This document shows, in pieces, positions 10,147 to 18,691 of a stretch of 64,000 bases of DNA (the stretch's first letter is position 1; every line of letters begins with the position of its first letter). The notes beneath the pieces were generated by a model that was not told the DNA's origin, ran no database searches, and was given only the letters and a program-made list of their open reading frames with translations. A program made the position numbers and the translations under genes. Source of the stretch: Anaeromyxobacter paludicola (GTDB lineage Bacteria; Myxococcota; Myxococcia; Myxococcales; Anaeromyxobacteraceae); the NCBI RefSeq assembly GCF_023169965.1, contig NZ_AP025592.1, positions 3,534,001 through 3,598,000 of the forward strand, given 5' to 3'.

Positions 10147-10779
10147 TCAGGGCGCGGGCGGCTCCGGCGGCACCGGCGCGTCCTCGAGGTCGGGCGCGGG
10201 CGCGCCCCCCACGCCGAGGAGGTCGGCGATGGGCGCCTGGGCCGCGATCACCAGCGTGACCAGCTCCGGGAGCGGCAGCCCCACCAGCTCGGCCCCGCGC
10301 TTCAGCTCGCCCCGGTCCACCGCGCGGGCAAAGGCCTTGTCCTTCATCTTCTTCAGCACCGACTCGGGCGGCAGGTCGCGGACGCTCCGCGACGGCCGCA
10401 CCAGCGCGCAGGCCCCGACGAAGCCGGAGAGCTCGTCGGCCGCCACGATGGCGCGCTCGAGCGGCGACTCGGGGACGACGTCGCTGTAGCTCGCGTGCGC
10501 CCCCACGCCGCGGACGATCCGCTCCGGCCAGCCGCGCTCCCGCAGGATCTCCATCCCCCGCCAGACGTGGTCGGCGGCGGTGGGGAACCGCTCGTAGTCG
10601 AAGTCGTGGATCATCCCGACCACGCCCCAGGCCTCGAGCTCCGCGGGATCGCCCACCCCGGCGCGGCGGGCGAGGGCGCGCATGCTGGCCTCGACCGACA
10701 GGGCGTGGCGCCGGAGCGGCTGGGTCTTCGTGAACTCGCAGAGGAGCGCCCAGGCGTGGGCGCGGGTGGGCTCGGTCAT
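10147..10779 (-). CDS. HD-domain phosphohydrolase
   Basis: 210-residue cytoplasmic protein with the metal-binding HD pattern: RRHALSVEASM, then GVVGMIHDFDYERFP (the HD pair), and later VGAHASYSDVVP and IVAADELSGFVGA. It matches the group of small HD hydrolases whose substrates are undefined (probably nucleotides or phosphorylated metabolites). The C-terminus is an acidic, Pro-rich tail. It is the last gene of the minus-strand operon, nine bases after the rhodanese gene, so it may be co-transcribed with the arsenosugar-type genes. Confidence 0.85.
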   Translation of the reverse strand: MTEPTRAHAWALLCEFTKTQPLRRHALSVEASMRALARRAGVGDPAELEAWGVVGMIHDFDYERFPTAADHVWRGMEILRERGWPERIVRGVGAHASYSDVVPESPLERAIVAADELSGFVGACALVRPSRSVRDLPPESVLKKMKDKAFARAVDRGELKRGAELVGLPLPELVTLVIAAQAPIADLLGVGGAPAPDLEDAPVPPEPPAP

Positions 10780-10788
10780 GGAGTGGAC

Positions 10789-11196
10789 CTAGCGCTTCGG
10801 CTCGGACGCGGTCCAGCGATCGTAGGCCTGCAGGTCGTAGAGGGTCGTGAAGCCCTTCTCGCGCAGGGCCTCGGCGGCGATGCGGGTGCGGTGGCCGGTC
10901 CGGCAGTAGAGCAGCACCGGCGTGGAGGGCGGGCCGATCTCGGCGTGGCGCGCCGCCATCTGGTCGTGCGGGATGTTGAGCGCGCCCGGCACGTGCCCGG
11001 CCGCGTACTCGGCCGGCGTCCGCACGTCCACCACCTTTACCCCGCTCGCGACGAGCCGGTGCGCGGTCGGGCCGTCCACGAGCCCGGGCGCGACGCCGGC
11101 CACCGGCCCCTGCGCCGGAGCCGCGGCGCGGGCGGAGCCGGCCAGCAGGGAGAGGGTGAGGAGCGCCAGCCGCGTGGTCTGGGGTCGGATCCGCAT
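10789..11196 (-). CDS. secreted single-domain rhodanese-like protein
   Basis: 135 residues with a signal peptide (LALLTLSLLAGSARA), so probably periplasmic. The rhodanese domain has VVDVRTPAEYAAGHVPGALN and the active-site loop LLYCRTGHRTR with the catalytic Cys. It could carry persulfide sulfur or act as a redox or oxyanion-binding protein. The ATG at 11196 fits the signal peptide; the ribosome-binding site is poor. It lies 59 bases after the DUF2064 glycosyltransferase gene in the same direction. Confidence 0.88.
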   Translation of the reverse strand: MRIRPQTTRLALLTLSLLAGSARAAAPAQGPVAGVAPGLVDGPTAHRLVASGVKVVDVRTPAEYAAGHVPGALNIPHDQMAARHAEIGPPSTPVLLYCRTGHRTRIAAEALREKGFTTLYDLQAYDRWTASEPKR

Positions 11197-11255
11197 GGGA
11201 GCAGGAGTAACGCCCCCCGGCGGGCGAGTCCAACCGGAAACCGCGGCGCCGCCCC

Positions 11256-11924
11256 TCAGAGATGCCGCGCCAGCCGCGCCCGCTCCTCGGCCGTGAGCCG
11301 CCCGCTCGCGAGCAGCCACTCGAGGTCCTCGGGGAGGTCCACGTCCCGCTCCGGGGGAAGCTCGCGGCAGCGCCAGCCGAGGCGGGCGATGCGGGCGCGG
11401 GTCTCGGCGAGCACCGCCGAGCTGCCCCAGGGCACGCCGTCGAAGAGCGACGGGTGGAGCCGCGAGAGCCCGATGGCCGCGTAGCCGCCGTCCTCGGCCG
11501 GCACGAGGACCACCTCGGCGCCGTCCCACAGGGCCCCGCGCGCGGCGGCCAGCTCCGCCGGGCCGAGCGCCGGGCAGTCGGTCCCCACCAGCACCACCGG
11601 ACCGGCGGCGAGGTGCGCCTCGAACGCGGCCCGCATCCGCGCGCCGAGGTCGCCCTCGGGCTGGTCGCGGAGCGCGAGCCCGGGCAGGCGGCGCACGGCG
11701 TCGAGCCCCGGCGCGTGACGGTCCGGCGCGCACCAGAGCGCCGCCTCGTCGAAGCCGGCGGCGAGGACGGCCCGGGCCGTGCGCTCGAGCAGGAGCGCGT
11801 GCAGCGCGGCCGCGCCCTCGGGGCCGAGGCGCGGGATGAGCCGGGTCTTGGCGAAGCCCGGGATGGGCGCCTTCGCCAGGATCGCCGCCGTCGCGCGGCG
11901 CGCCGTGGCGGGTGGCTCAGCCAT
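11256..11924 (-). CDS. DUF2064/TIGR04282-type glycosyltransferase
   Basis: 222 residues, GT-A/nucleotidyltransferase-like fold. It opens with AAILAKAPIPGFAKTRLIPRLG, the usual substrate-nucleotide loop of this family. VVLVGTDCPALGPAEL is the family's central TDCP motif and AEDGGYAAIGL is the DGGYxxxGL motif. Proteins of this group regularly sit next to TIGR04283 transferases and ArsS in arsenosugar-type clusters, as here. It overlaps the upstream TIGR04283 gene by eight bases. The actual donor and acceptor are not known. Confidence 0.9.
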   Translation of the reverse strand: MAEPPATARRATAAILAKAPIPGFAKTRLIPRLGPEGAAALHALLLERTARAVLAAGFDEAALWCAPDRHAPGLDAVRRLPGLALRDQPEGDLGARMRAAFEAHLAAGPVVLVGTDCPALGPAELAAARGALWDGAEVVLVPAEDGGYAAIGLSRLHPSLFDGVPWGSSAVLAETRARIARLGWRCRELPPERDVDLPEDLEWLLASGRLTAEERARLARHL

Positions 11925-12597
11925 AGCGCCGCGCCAGGTCGGCCGGGTCGCGCCCGGCCCAGAAGAGGAACCGCAGCCACCACATGAGCAGGACGGTGCG
12001 GAGCACGCCGCGCGACTCCCAGCGGCGGCCCGAGGTGACGACCCGCTCGCGCAGGCAGGCCGGGCGCCCGGCGCGGCGCAGCGCCGCCGAGAGCGCCAGA
12101 TCCTCCATGAGCGGGATCTCGGGGAAGCGCCCGGCGGCCTCGAACCGGGCCCGCCGCACGAAGATGGCCTGGTCGCCGGTGGCGATCCCGGTGAAGCGCG
12201 AGCGCCAGCTCACGAGCCGCGCCACGAGCGGCAGGAGCGGGTGGCGCCCGGCGATCGCGAGGTCGAACCGCCCCCAGTCGCGGCGGCCGCCGGCGAGCGC
12301 GGCGCGGACGGCGGCCACCGCGCCGGGCGGGAGCCGGGTGTCGGCGTGCAGGAAGAGGAGCAGGTCGGCCCGCGCCGCCGCCGCCCCGGCGTTGAGCTGC
12401 GGCCCGCGGCCCCGCGGCGCCGAGAGCACCGCGTCGGCGAGCGGCCGGGCGAGCGCGGGGGTGCCGTCGCGGCTGCCGCCGTCCACCACGATCACCTCGC
12501 ACCCCTCCGCCCGCAGCGGCTGGAGCGGCGCCAGGTGGGCGGCGATCCCGGCCGCCTCGTCGAGCGTCGGGACGACGATGGAGAGGACCGGCGCCAT
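11917..12597 (-). CDS. TIGR04283-type family 2 glycosyltransferase
   Basis: 226 residues. GT2 core: LSIVVPTLDEAAGIAAHL, EVIVVDGGSRDGTPALA, the metal-binding LLFLHADTRLPPGA, and GDQAIFVRRARFEAAGRFPEIPLMED for the acceptor side. C-terminal hydrophobic/aromatic helix (LLMWWLRFLFWAG) may bind membrane. The ATG at 12597 shares one base with the stop of the TVP38 gene (TGATG), which fixes the start. The family pairs with TIGR04282 and ArsS in putative arsenosugar loci. Confidence 0.9.
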   Translation of the reverse strand: MAPVLSIVVPTLDEAAGIAAHLAPLQPLRAEGCEVIVVDGGSRDGTPALARPLADAVLSAPRGRGPQLNAGAAAARADLLLFLHADTRLPPGAVAAVRAALAGGRRDWGRFDLAIAGRHPLLPLVARLVSWRSRFTGIATGDQAIFVRRARFEAAGRFPEIPLMEDLALSAALRRAGRPACLRERVVTSGRRWESRGVLRTVLLMWWLRFLFWAGRDPADLARRYG

Positions 12598-13342
12598 CAC
12601 CGGCCCCCGCCGCGGCCCGCGCCCGGGAGCGGGGCGGCCCGGGCCTCGGCGGCGCCCCGGAGCGCCCGGCGGCCCGCGAGCCAGTAGAGCGCCAGGAGCG
12701 CGGTCGCGAGCGAGAAGCCCCAGCACAGCACCCGGACCGAGCCGGTGAGGCTCTCGCCCAGGTACGAGTAGAGGAGCGTGGCCGGAAGCTGCCCGAGCCC
12801 GGTCGCCGCGAGGAACGGCCAGAAGCCGATGGCGGTGAGCCCGGCGCCGTAGCTCACGAGGTCGAACGGCACGAAGGGCAGGAGCCGCGCCAGGAGCACC
12901 GCCCACCGCCCGTGCCGCGCGAAGAACCGATCGGCCCGCTCCAGCGCCGCGGCCCCGCCGGCGAGCCGCTCCACCGCCGGCCGCCCGAGCGCGCGCGAGA
13001 GCCAGAAGCAGAGCGCCGCGCCGGCGAGGGCGCTCGACCAGGAGAGGAGCGCGCCCCAGGCCCACCCGAAGAGGAGCCCGTTCGCGAAGGTGATGACGAA
13101 GGCCGGCAGCGGCGCGACGACCGCCTGCAGCACCATCAGGGCGGCCGAGGCGACGGGGGCCCAGGGACCGAACCCGCGCAGCCAGGTCCGGGCGGCCTCC
13201 ACGGCGCGCCGCGCGTCCGGGAGGGAGAGGGCGCGGACCGCCTCGTCCACCGCCGCCCGCACCGGCGGGACGAGGTAGGCGCCCGCCCCGAGCGCGAGCA
13301 CCCCGAGGGCCGCGGCCGCCCCGGCGCGTCCGCCGCCGAGCC

Positions 13343-13346
<4 letters not shown>
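12597..13346 (-). CDS. TVP38/TMEM64 (DedA-like) membrane protein
   Basis: 249 residues with about six membrane segments. The conserved SNARE-associated/VTT core is clear: PAFVITFANGLLFGWAWGAL, the charged RLLPFVPFDLVSYGAGLT motif with Pro-Phe, and GQLPATLLYSYLG. Related proteins act as lipid scramblases or flippases. The start is GTG at 13346, which overlaps the stop of arsS by four bases (GTGA); the longer reading frame upstream is low-complexity and discarded. Its presence inside the glycosyltransferase cluster suggests lipid-linked substrate handling, but that is inference. Confidence 0.9.
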
Positions 13347-14340
<994 letters not shown>

Positions 14341-14344
<4 letters not shown>

Positions 14345-14949
14345 GGCTGGCTCCGGGCCGGGGGCCGGCCGGCCTCCGCTCGCCGCTCGCCGCGCGGGGC
14401 TCGCGCCGCCCGCTCCGCCTCGCCGAGGAGCCGCTCCAGGGCGGCGCCCGGCTCGCCGGCGCGCCAGTCGCGCTCGCCGAAGGCCGAGGCGCGCACCTGG
14501 CCGCCCGCGTCCACCAGGAAGGCCATCGGCACCCCGCCCACGCCCCAGGCCTTCGCGACCCGCTGGTCGCGATCGAGGACCACCGGCAGCTCGAGCCGGT
14601 GCGCCGCGAGGAACTGCTCCACCCGCGCCGGCCCCTCGCCGAAGTTCACGGTCACGAGCGCGAACGGCCTCGCGGCGAGGGCCGCGCGGAGGCGCGCCAG
14701 CTCCTCGAGCTCCGCCTCGCACGGCTCGCACCAGCTGGCCCAGAAGGCGACCAGCACCACCCGGCCCCGGAGCGCCTCGAGCGACACCGGCCGCCCGGCG
14801 AGGTCGGCGCCGGCGAGGGGCGGGGTGTCGCCGCGGGTCCACGGGCGGAGCGGCGCGGCGCCCCCGTCGCCCGCGGCGGGCGGGGCGGGCGCGCCGGGCG
14901 AGGCGGCGGCGAGCGCCAGGGCCGCCAGGGCGCCCACCGCTCCCGTCAC
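14341..14949 (-). CDS. TlpA-like exported thioredoxin-fold protein
   Basis: 202 residues with a signal peptide-like start (GALAALALAAASPGAPA). The AhpC/TlpA fold carries VVLVAFWASWCEPCEAELEE with active-site CEPC, VTVNFGEGP and the cis-Pro loop GVGGVPMAFLVDAGG. It probably reduces disulfides in the periplasm. The C-terminus is Arg/Ala-rich. It starts at GTG 14949, overlapping the transglutaminase stop, and its own stop overlaps arsS, so three genes are coupled. It may keep the cysteines of the operon's exported proteins reduced; this is inference. Confidence 0.88.
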
Positions 14950-16058
14950 GCGAGCTCCCTGGCGCTGATGGCGTACCGGAAGTTCGCCGGGTCGAGGCTG
15001 TCGAGCCGGGCCTCGCCGGTCTCCGCCTGCGGGTACATGAGGAAGCCCACCTTGCCGCAGGTCGCGCCCGGCAGCGCGAGGTCGTGGGCGTAGTTGAGCG
15101 CGAGCCAGTTCATCTCCCACGAGCCGAACAGCCGCTGGCGGGCGGCGACCACCATCGGGTCGTCCGGCGTCTTCCCGCCGCCCTCTTCGAGGATCACCTT
15201 GCGCACGTCGGCCGGATCGACCGGCACCCACCCGTGCGTCGGCAGGTAGAACTCGGCCCGGCAGTGCTGCGCCTGGGTGATGACGCCGCCGGCCTTTCCC
15301 AGGCTGGCGTAGCCGAGCGCCGAGGGGGCCACCCGCACGCCGTACACGTCGCGCGCCGGGATGCCCTCGGCCCGGGCGAGCGCCACGAAGAGCGCGTTGA
15401 GGTCGGCGCACTTGCCGCCCATGGCGTGGTTCTCGAGCATGAACTTCACGTCGCCCACGCCGCAGCCGCGGGTCTTCGGATCGCGGTAGCCGTTCTCGAC
15501 CACCCACGCGTAGATGGCCCGCGCCTTCTCGAGGTCGCCCCGCGCCCCCTTCACGATCTCGGCCGCGGTGGACTTCACCACGCCGTCGGTGGGCAGGAGC
15601 TCGGTCGCCGCGGTGAAGCGGGCCAGGGTCGCCGGGCTCTCGGCGGGCGCGCTGCCCGGCCGCGAGAGGTCCACCGCCACGTCGCGGGTGGCGAAGCGGC
15701 TCGTGAGCTCGACCACCGGCTGCGCGCCCGCGGGGAACTCGGCCCAGACCACGCCGGCGCCGTAGACCGGGTCGATCCACTGCGCCACGGTCCCGCCCTC
15801 GGCCTTCCAGGCGTTCCCGAGCGACCGCTGGAACGGGGTGTCGCGGGTGAGCGGGGTGGGGAGCCAGACGCGGGTCGCGCCGGCCGCCTTCAGCACCTCG
15901 ACGCGGGTGGTGACCTCGAAGGTGCGCCAGCGGGGCGGGGCGGACGGGCGCGGCGCGGGGCCGGCGGGCGCCTCCGCGCGCGCGGCGGAGAGGGGGTTGG
16001 GGAGGGCGAGGCCGGCGGTCACGGCGCCGGTGAGGCGAAGGAAGTCGCGACGATCCAT
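14946..16058 (-). CDS. Tat-exported transglutaminase-like protein
   Basis: 370 residues. The N-terminus MDRRDFLRLTG plus a hydrophobic stretch is a twin-arginine signal. A beta-rich domain follows, then a transglutaminase-like (papain-fold) core: catalytic Cys in HAMGGKCADLNALFVALAR, His in QAQHCRAEFYLPTHGWVPVDP and the Asp in VDPADV. It could be a protease or cross-linking enzyme in the periplasm. It is the first gene of the eight-gene operon. The ATG at 16058 is chosen for the Tat motif; an upstream ATG would put 31 unrelated residues before it. Confidence 0.88.
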   Translation of the reverse strand: MDRRDFLRLTGAVTAGLALPNPLSAARAEAPAGPAPRPSAPPRWRTFEVTTRVEVLKAAGATRVWLPTPLTRDTPFQRSLGNAWKAEGGTVAQWIDPVYGAGVVWAEFPAGAQPVVELTSRFATRDVAVDLSRPGSAPAESPATLARFTAATELLPTDGVVKSTAAEIVKGARGDLEKARAIYAWVVENGYRDPKTRGCGVGDVKFMLENHAMGGKCADLNALFVALARAEGIPARDVYGVRVAPSALGYASLGKAGGVITQAQHCRAEFYLPTHGWVPVDPADVRKVILEEGGGKTPDDPMVVAARQRLFGSWEMNWLALNYAHDLALPGATCGKVGFLMYPQAETGEARLDSLDPANFRYAISARELA

Positions 16059-16133
16059 GGTTCGAAGCTCCGGTTTGGGACGGTGGTCGGGCGGCGCGCG
16101 CCGCGCGCGAGCCGCGAAGACGGTTCTGGTTGG

Positions 16134-16149
16134 GAAGTGGACGCACTTC
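16134..16149. promoter_or_regulatory. inverted repeat in operon leader
   Basis: Perfect 6-base arms GAAGTG and CACTTC around GACG, about 75 bases upstream of the transglutaminase start and downstream of the proposed promoter. It could be a repressor operator or an RNA hairpin. No regulator gene is adjacent. Confidence 0.4.
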
Positions 16150-16211
16150 ACCGGCGCGACGCGCTGGTCGCGGGCCGTCGTCAGGTGAAGCCGGAGCGGG
16201 CCACGGGCTGA

Positions 16212-16240
16212 AAGATGCCCGGCGGGGGTGGCCGAGTCAA
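16212..16240 (-). promoter_or_regulatory. sigma-70-like promoter for the transglutaminase-arsS operon
   Basis: TTGACT, 17 bases, then CATCTT on the minus strand. The -35 box is good and the -10 box weak (three of six). It would give a leader of about 145 bases containing the inverted repeat. Confidence 0.3.
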
Positions 16241-16286
16241 CCCGACCTGAAGGACGGCCGGGCGCCTCCGCCGGAGCCCCGGCGGG

Positions 16287-17207
16287 TCAGGTCCCGGGCG
16301 CGCCGGCGACCCGGCGGCGCCGGCGCCCCAGCGCGAAGAGCGGCGCGCCCGGCAGGCTCGCCAGCGCCACCACCAGGAAGAAGAGGAGCGACGCCGTCAC
16401 CGCGTCGGCCCGCGACACGCCGGCCCGGGCGAAGAACCAGGCGTAGGCCGCCTCCCGCACGCCGAAGCCCGAGAGCGACACCGGGAGCATCGTGACCGTG
16501 AAGATCATGGGCGTGTAGACGACGCAGCGCGCCAGCGACACCGGCGCGCCCAGCCCCGCGAAGAGGCAGGCGTTCACCGCCGCGACGAGGACCTGGAACG
16601 CGATCGAGGCGAGGAAGACGCGCGCCGCGAGCGGCCGCGACCGGAGGCTCTCGCGCACGCTCGCGAGCGTCGACTGCACGGTGGCGCGGGCCCCGGTGAG
16701 CCGGGCCGGGAGCACCGAGGCCGCCACCCGCTCCGCCACCCGCGGCACGAGGAACGCGCCGAGCAGCGACAGGTTCAGGACGAGGAACAGCAGCACCAGC
16801 CCGGCGAGCCGCGGGGTGGGGTCGGCGAAGGGGAGGCCGAGCAGGGCGGTGAAGCCCAGCGCCGCGCCGGCCACGAGCCGCTCCGAGAGCACGGAGCCGA
16901 CGGCGTCCGGCACCTCGCCGGTGTCGCGCGCGGTCTCCCAGGCCCGGACCGCGTCCCCGCCCACGGTCGTGGGCAGGACGTTGTTGAAGAAGAGGCCGAC
17001 GAGGTAGTGGCGGAAGAGGCGCGCGTACGGGAGGTGCCGCCCGCGGGCGGCGAGGAGGAGCCCCCACTTCCACGCCGAGAGGGCCACCGCGGCAAGCACG
17101 GCGAGGAGGGCCGCGGCGGCCCAGCCCGGATCGAGGCGCGCCGCCTTGCGCGCCAGGGCGCCCAGGTCGAGCCGCCAGCAGACCGCGAGGAGCAGCGCCA
17201 GCGTCAC
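16287..17207 (-). CDS. lysylphosphatidylglycerol synthase TM-region / YbhN-like flippase-domain protein
   Basis: At least 306 residues and about eight membrane segments. The family signature FRHYLVGLFFNNVLPTTVGGDAVRAWE is present, as are LSERLVAGAALGF and the late VSLSGFGVREAAYAWFF segment. Proteins of this type are implicated in moving or modifying membrane lipids and glycolipids. The listed GTG start (17207) seems late: family-like sequence (SAKLAARLAVTLALLL) continues upstream, and an in-frame CTG at 17294 follows AGAGGAG. True start is therefore uncertain. The gene is separate from, but co-directional with, the downstream operon. Confidence 0.85.
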   Translation of the reverse strand: MTLALLLAVCWRLDLGALARKAARLDPGWAAAALLAVLAAVALSAWKWGLLLAARGRHLPYARLFRHYLVGLFFNNVLPTTVGGDAVRAWETARDTGEVPDAVGSVLSERLVAGAALGFTALLGLPFADPTPRLAGLVLLFLVLNLSLLGAFLVPRVAERVAASVLPARLTGARATVQSTLASVRESLRSRPLAARVFLASIAFQVLVAAVNACLFAGLGAPVSLARCVVYTPMIFTVTMLPVSLSGFGVREAAYAWFFARAGVSRADAVTASLLFFLVVALASLPGAPLFALGRRRRRVAGAPGT

Positions 17208-17508
17208 GGCCAGGCGGGCCGCCAGCTTGGCCGAGGTGCGGCCGGATCCGGTGGCCGGGCCTGTCGTCGCCGTCGGTCCTCCCGTCCTGGCCAGGGTGCT
17301 CCTCTCTCTCCGAGCTCGAGGCCCGATCGCTCGGCCTTCTCGGCCGGGGCGGCGGCCCCGGGCGCCCAGGGTAGCACCCAGGTCGACGTGCGCGCCCCAG
17401 CGCGCGTCGATTCCGGACCGCCCCCGCCGCGCTGCGTCGGGCGGGGCCCCTCCCTCCCCGGTCGGCGAGGATGATAGATCTCAGGGCTCGGACTGACGGG
17501 GGGTCGTC
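17208..17508. other. divergent promoter region, 301 bases
   Basis: Spacer between the flippase-like gene (minus) and the MerR-type regulator (plus). The first 87 bases may encode an N-terminal extension of the flippase-like gene. No convincing -35/-10 or sigma-54 pair was seen; GATGATAGAT near 17469 is the only AT-rich -10-like sequence. Confidence 0.4.
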
Positions 17509-18393
17509 TTGGCGCGCGTGCTGCTGGAGAGGGGCGAGGCGATCGGGCAGGCCGGCTTCGGCGGCCCGCCCTGCGGCGAGGTTCCGGCCCTGGCGGGCGA
17601 GCGTTGGGTCTCGAGCTCCGAGGCGGCCCGGCTCCTCGGGGTGTCGGTCACCACCCTCAAGCGCTGGGCCGACGACGAGCTGATCGGCTCGGGGCGCACC
17701 AACGGCGGTCATCGCCGCTTCCGCCGCGCCGACGTGGAGCGCTTCGGCGCGCGCTGCTCGCCGGAGCGGCAGGCCCCACCCCGCCTCGAGGCGCTGCTCG
17801 CGGCCGAGGGGACGCTGGCCCTCCAGCAGGAGCTCCTCGCCGAGCGGGCGCGCAGCGCGAGCTGGTGGGACGTGTGGCTCGGGCTGCAGCCCACCCTGGA
17901 GCGGCTCGGCGAGCGGTGGCGCGAGGGGGCGTGGACGCGGGTCCAGCTCCTCGCCGCCTTCGACCGGCTCGGACGCGCCGCCGGTGGGCTCGCGGAGCTC
18001 ATCGCGCCGGCGCCGGGGGCGCGCGGCCTGCTGCTGTCCTCCGCGCCCGGCGCGGTCGGGCTCGCGCCGCTGCGCTTCCTCGAGCTGTGCGCCCGCGAGG
18101 CGGGCTGGCGGGTGCGCTTCGCCGGGTGCGCGTCCCTCGCCGACCTCGCGGCCGAGCTGGACCGCGAGCCCGCCAGCGCGATCGCGTCGGTGCCGGGCGC
18201 CGGCTGCGCCCCGGACGAGGCGGACGCGTTCACAGCCGGCCTGGCGGCGCTGGGCGAGGCGCGCGGGGTCCCGGCGGCGGTCCTCGGCCTGGGCGCGTGG
18301 CCCGAGGACCTCGACCTCGCGGATCGCCGGAGCGCCTGCGCGCGCGCCCGGGACTGGCTGACCGGGGCCGGCGACACCCGGCGACCGGCCTGA
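17509..18393 (+). CDS. MerR-type HTH regulator with degenerate B12-binding-like C-terminal domain
   Basis: 294 residues. Residues about 32-75 are a MerR winged helix (SSSEAARLLGVSVTTLKRWA, then NGGHRRFRRADVERF). The C-terminal part follows the CarA/CarH plan: a helical bundle (LGERWREGAWTRVQ) and a Rossmann-like domain (LLLSSAPGAVGLAPLRFLEL). The EH of the bundle and the E-x-H-x-x-G cobalamin ligand motif are missing, so adenosylcobalamin or light sensing is unlikely. Start is TTG 17509 after GGGGGG; GTG 17518 is an alternative. A UUCG hairpin follows the stop. The target is unknown; the downstream chemoreceptor is a candidate. Confidence 0.82.
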   Translation: MARVLLERGEAIGQAGFGGPPCGEVPALAGERWVSSSEAARLLGVSVTTLKRWADDELIGSGRTNGGHRRFRRADVERFGARCSPERQAPPRLEALLAAEGTLALQQELLAERARSASWWDVWLGLQPTLERLGERWREGAWTRVQLLAAFDRLGRAAGGLAELIAPAPGARGLLLSSAPGAVGLAPLRFLELCAREAGWRVRFAGCASLADLAAELDREPASAIASVPGAGCAPDEADAFTAGLAALGEARGVPAAVLGLGAWPEDLDLADRRSACARARDWLTGAGDTRRPA

Positions 18394-18409
18394 CCCGCCG
18401 CTCCCGGAA

Positions 18410-18427
18410 GTAGGGGTTCGCCCCTAC
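18410..18427 (+). terminator. UUCG-loop terminator hairpin
   Basis: Perfect stem GTAGGGG / CCCCTAC closed by the very stable TTCG tetraloop, 17 bases after the regulator stop. No T-run follows, which is common in very GC-rich genomes. Confidence 0.7.
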
Positions 18428-18500
18428 CCGGGGCCGGCGCCTGGACCCAGCGTCAAGGCGGCCGGTCGCGACCATTCGTCCAAATCGACCGCGGGTGACG

Positions 18501-18516
18501 GTTGACGTCCATCAAC
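18501..18516. promoter_or_regulatory. inverted repeat at enhancer distance upstream of chemoreceptor promoter
   Basis: GTTGA-CGTCCA-TCAAC, perfect 5-base arms, about 110-125 bases before the expected start of transcription. This spacing is normal for NtrC-type activator sites. The cognate activator is not known. Confidence 0.4.
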
Positions 18517-18600
18517 GAGGGCGCGCCATCCGTCTCTCCACTCGCGCTCCGATGCTCCCGGTCCAGGCGCCGCGGCCGTGCGACCCGGACGGATCGTCCG

Positions 18601-18616
18601 TGGCACGACACGTGCG
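18601..18616 (+). promoter_or_regulatory. sigma-54 promoter candidate for the chemoreceptor gene
   Basis: TGGCACG-N4-GTGCG: the -24 element matches the consensus exactly, and the -12 element keeps the essential GC with T to G at its first base and G at its last. The predicted start, near 18627, leaves a leader of about 65 bases before the ATG at 18692. Confidence 0.6.
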
Positions 18617-18691
18617 GTGCCATCCCTCAGCGACGCCAGCTCTGGCCGGCCCACGGGGGGTCGCGCGGCCTCGCGAAAGGAACGCTGACGC

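Noticed and set aside
16048-16075. GGTTCGAAGCTCC, like a tRNA T-loop
   Set aside because: No acceptor stem, anticodon arm or D-arm fits around it; it lies next to the Tat signal start codon.
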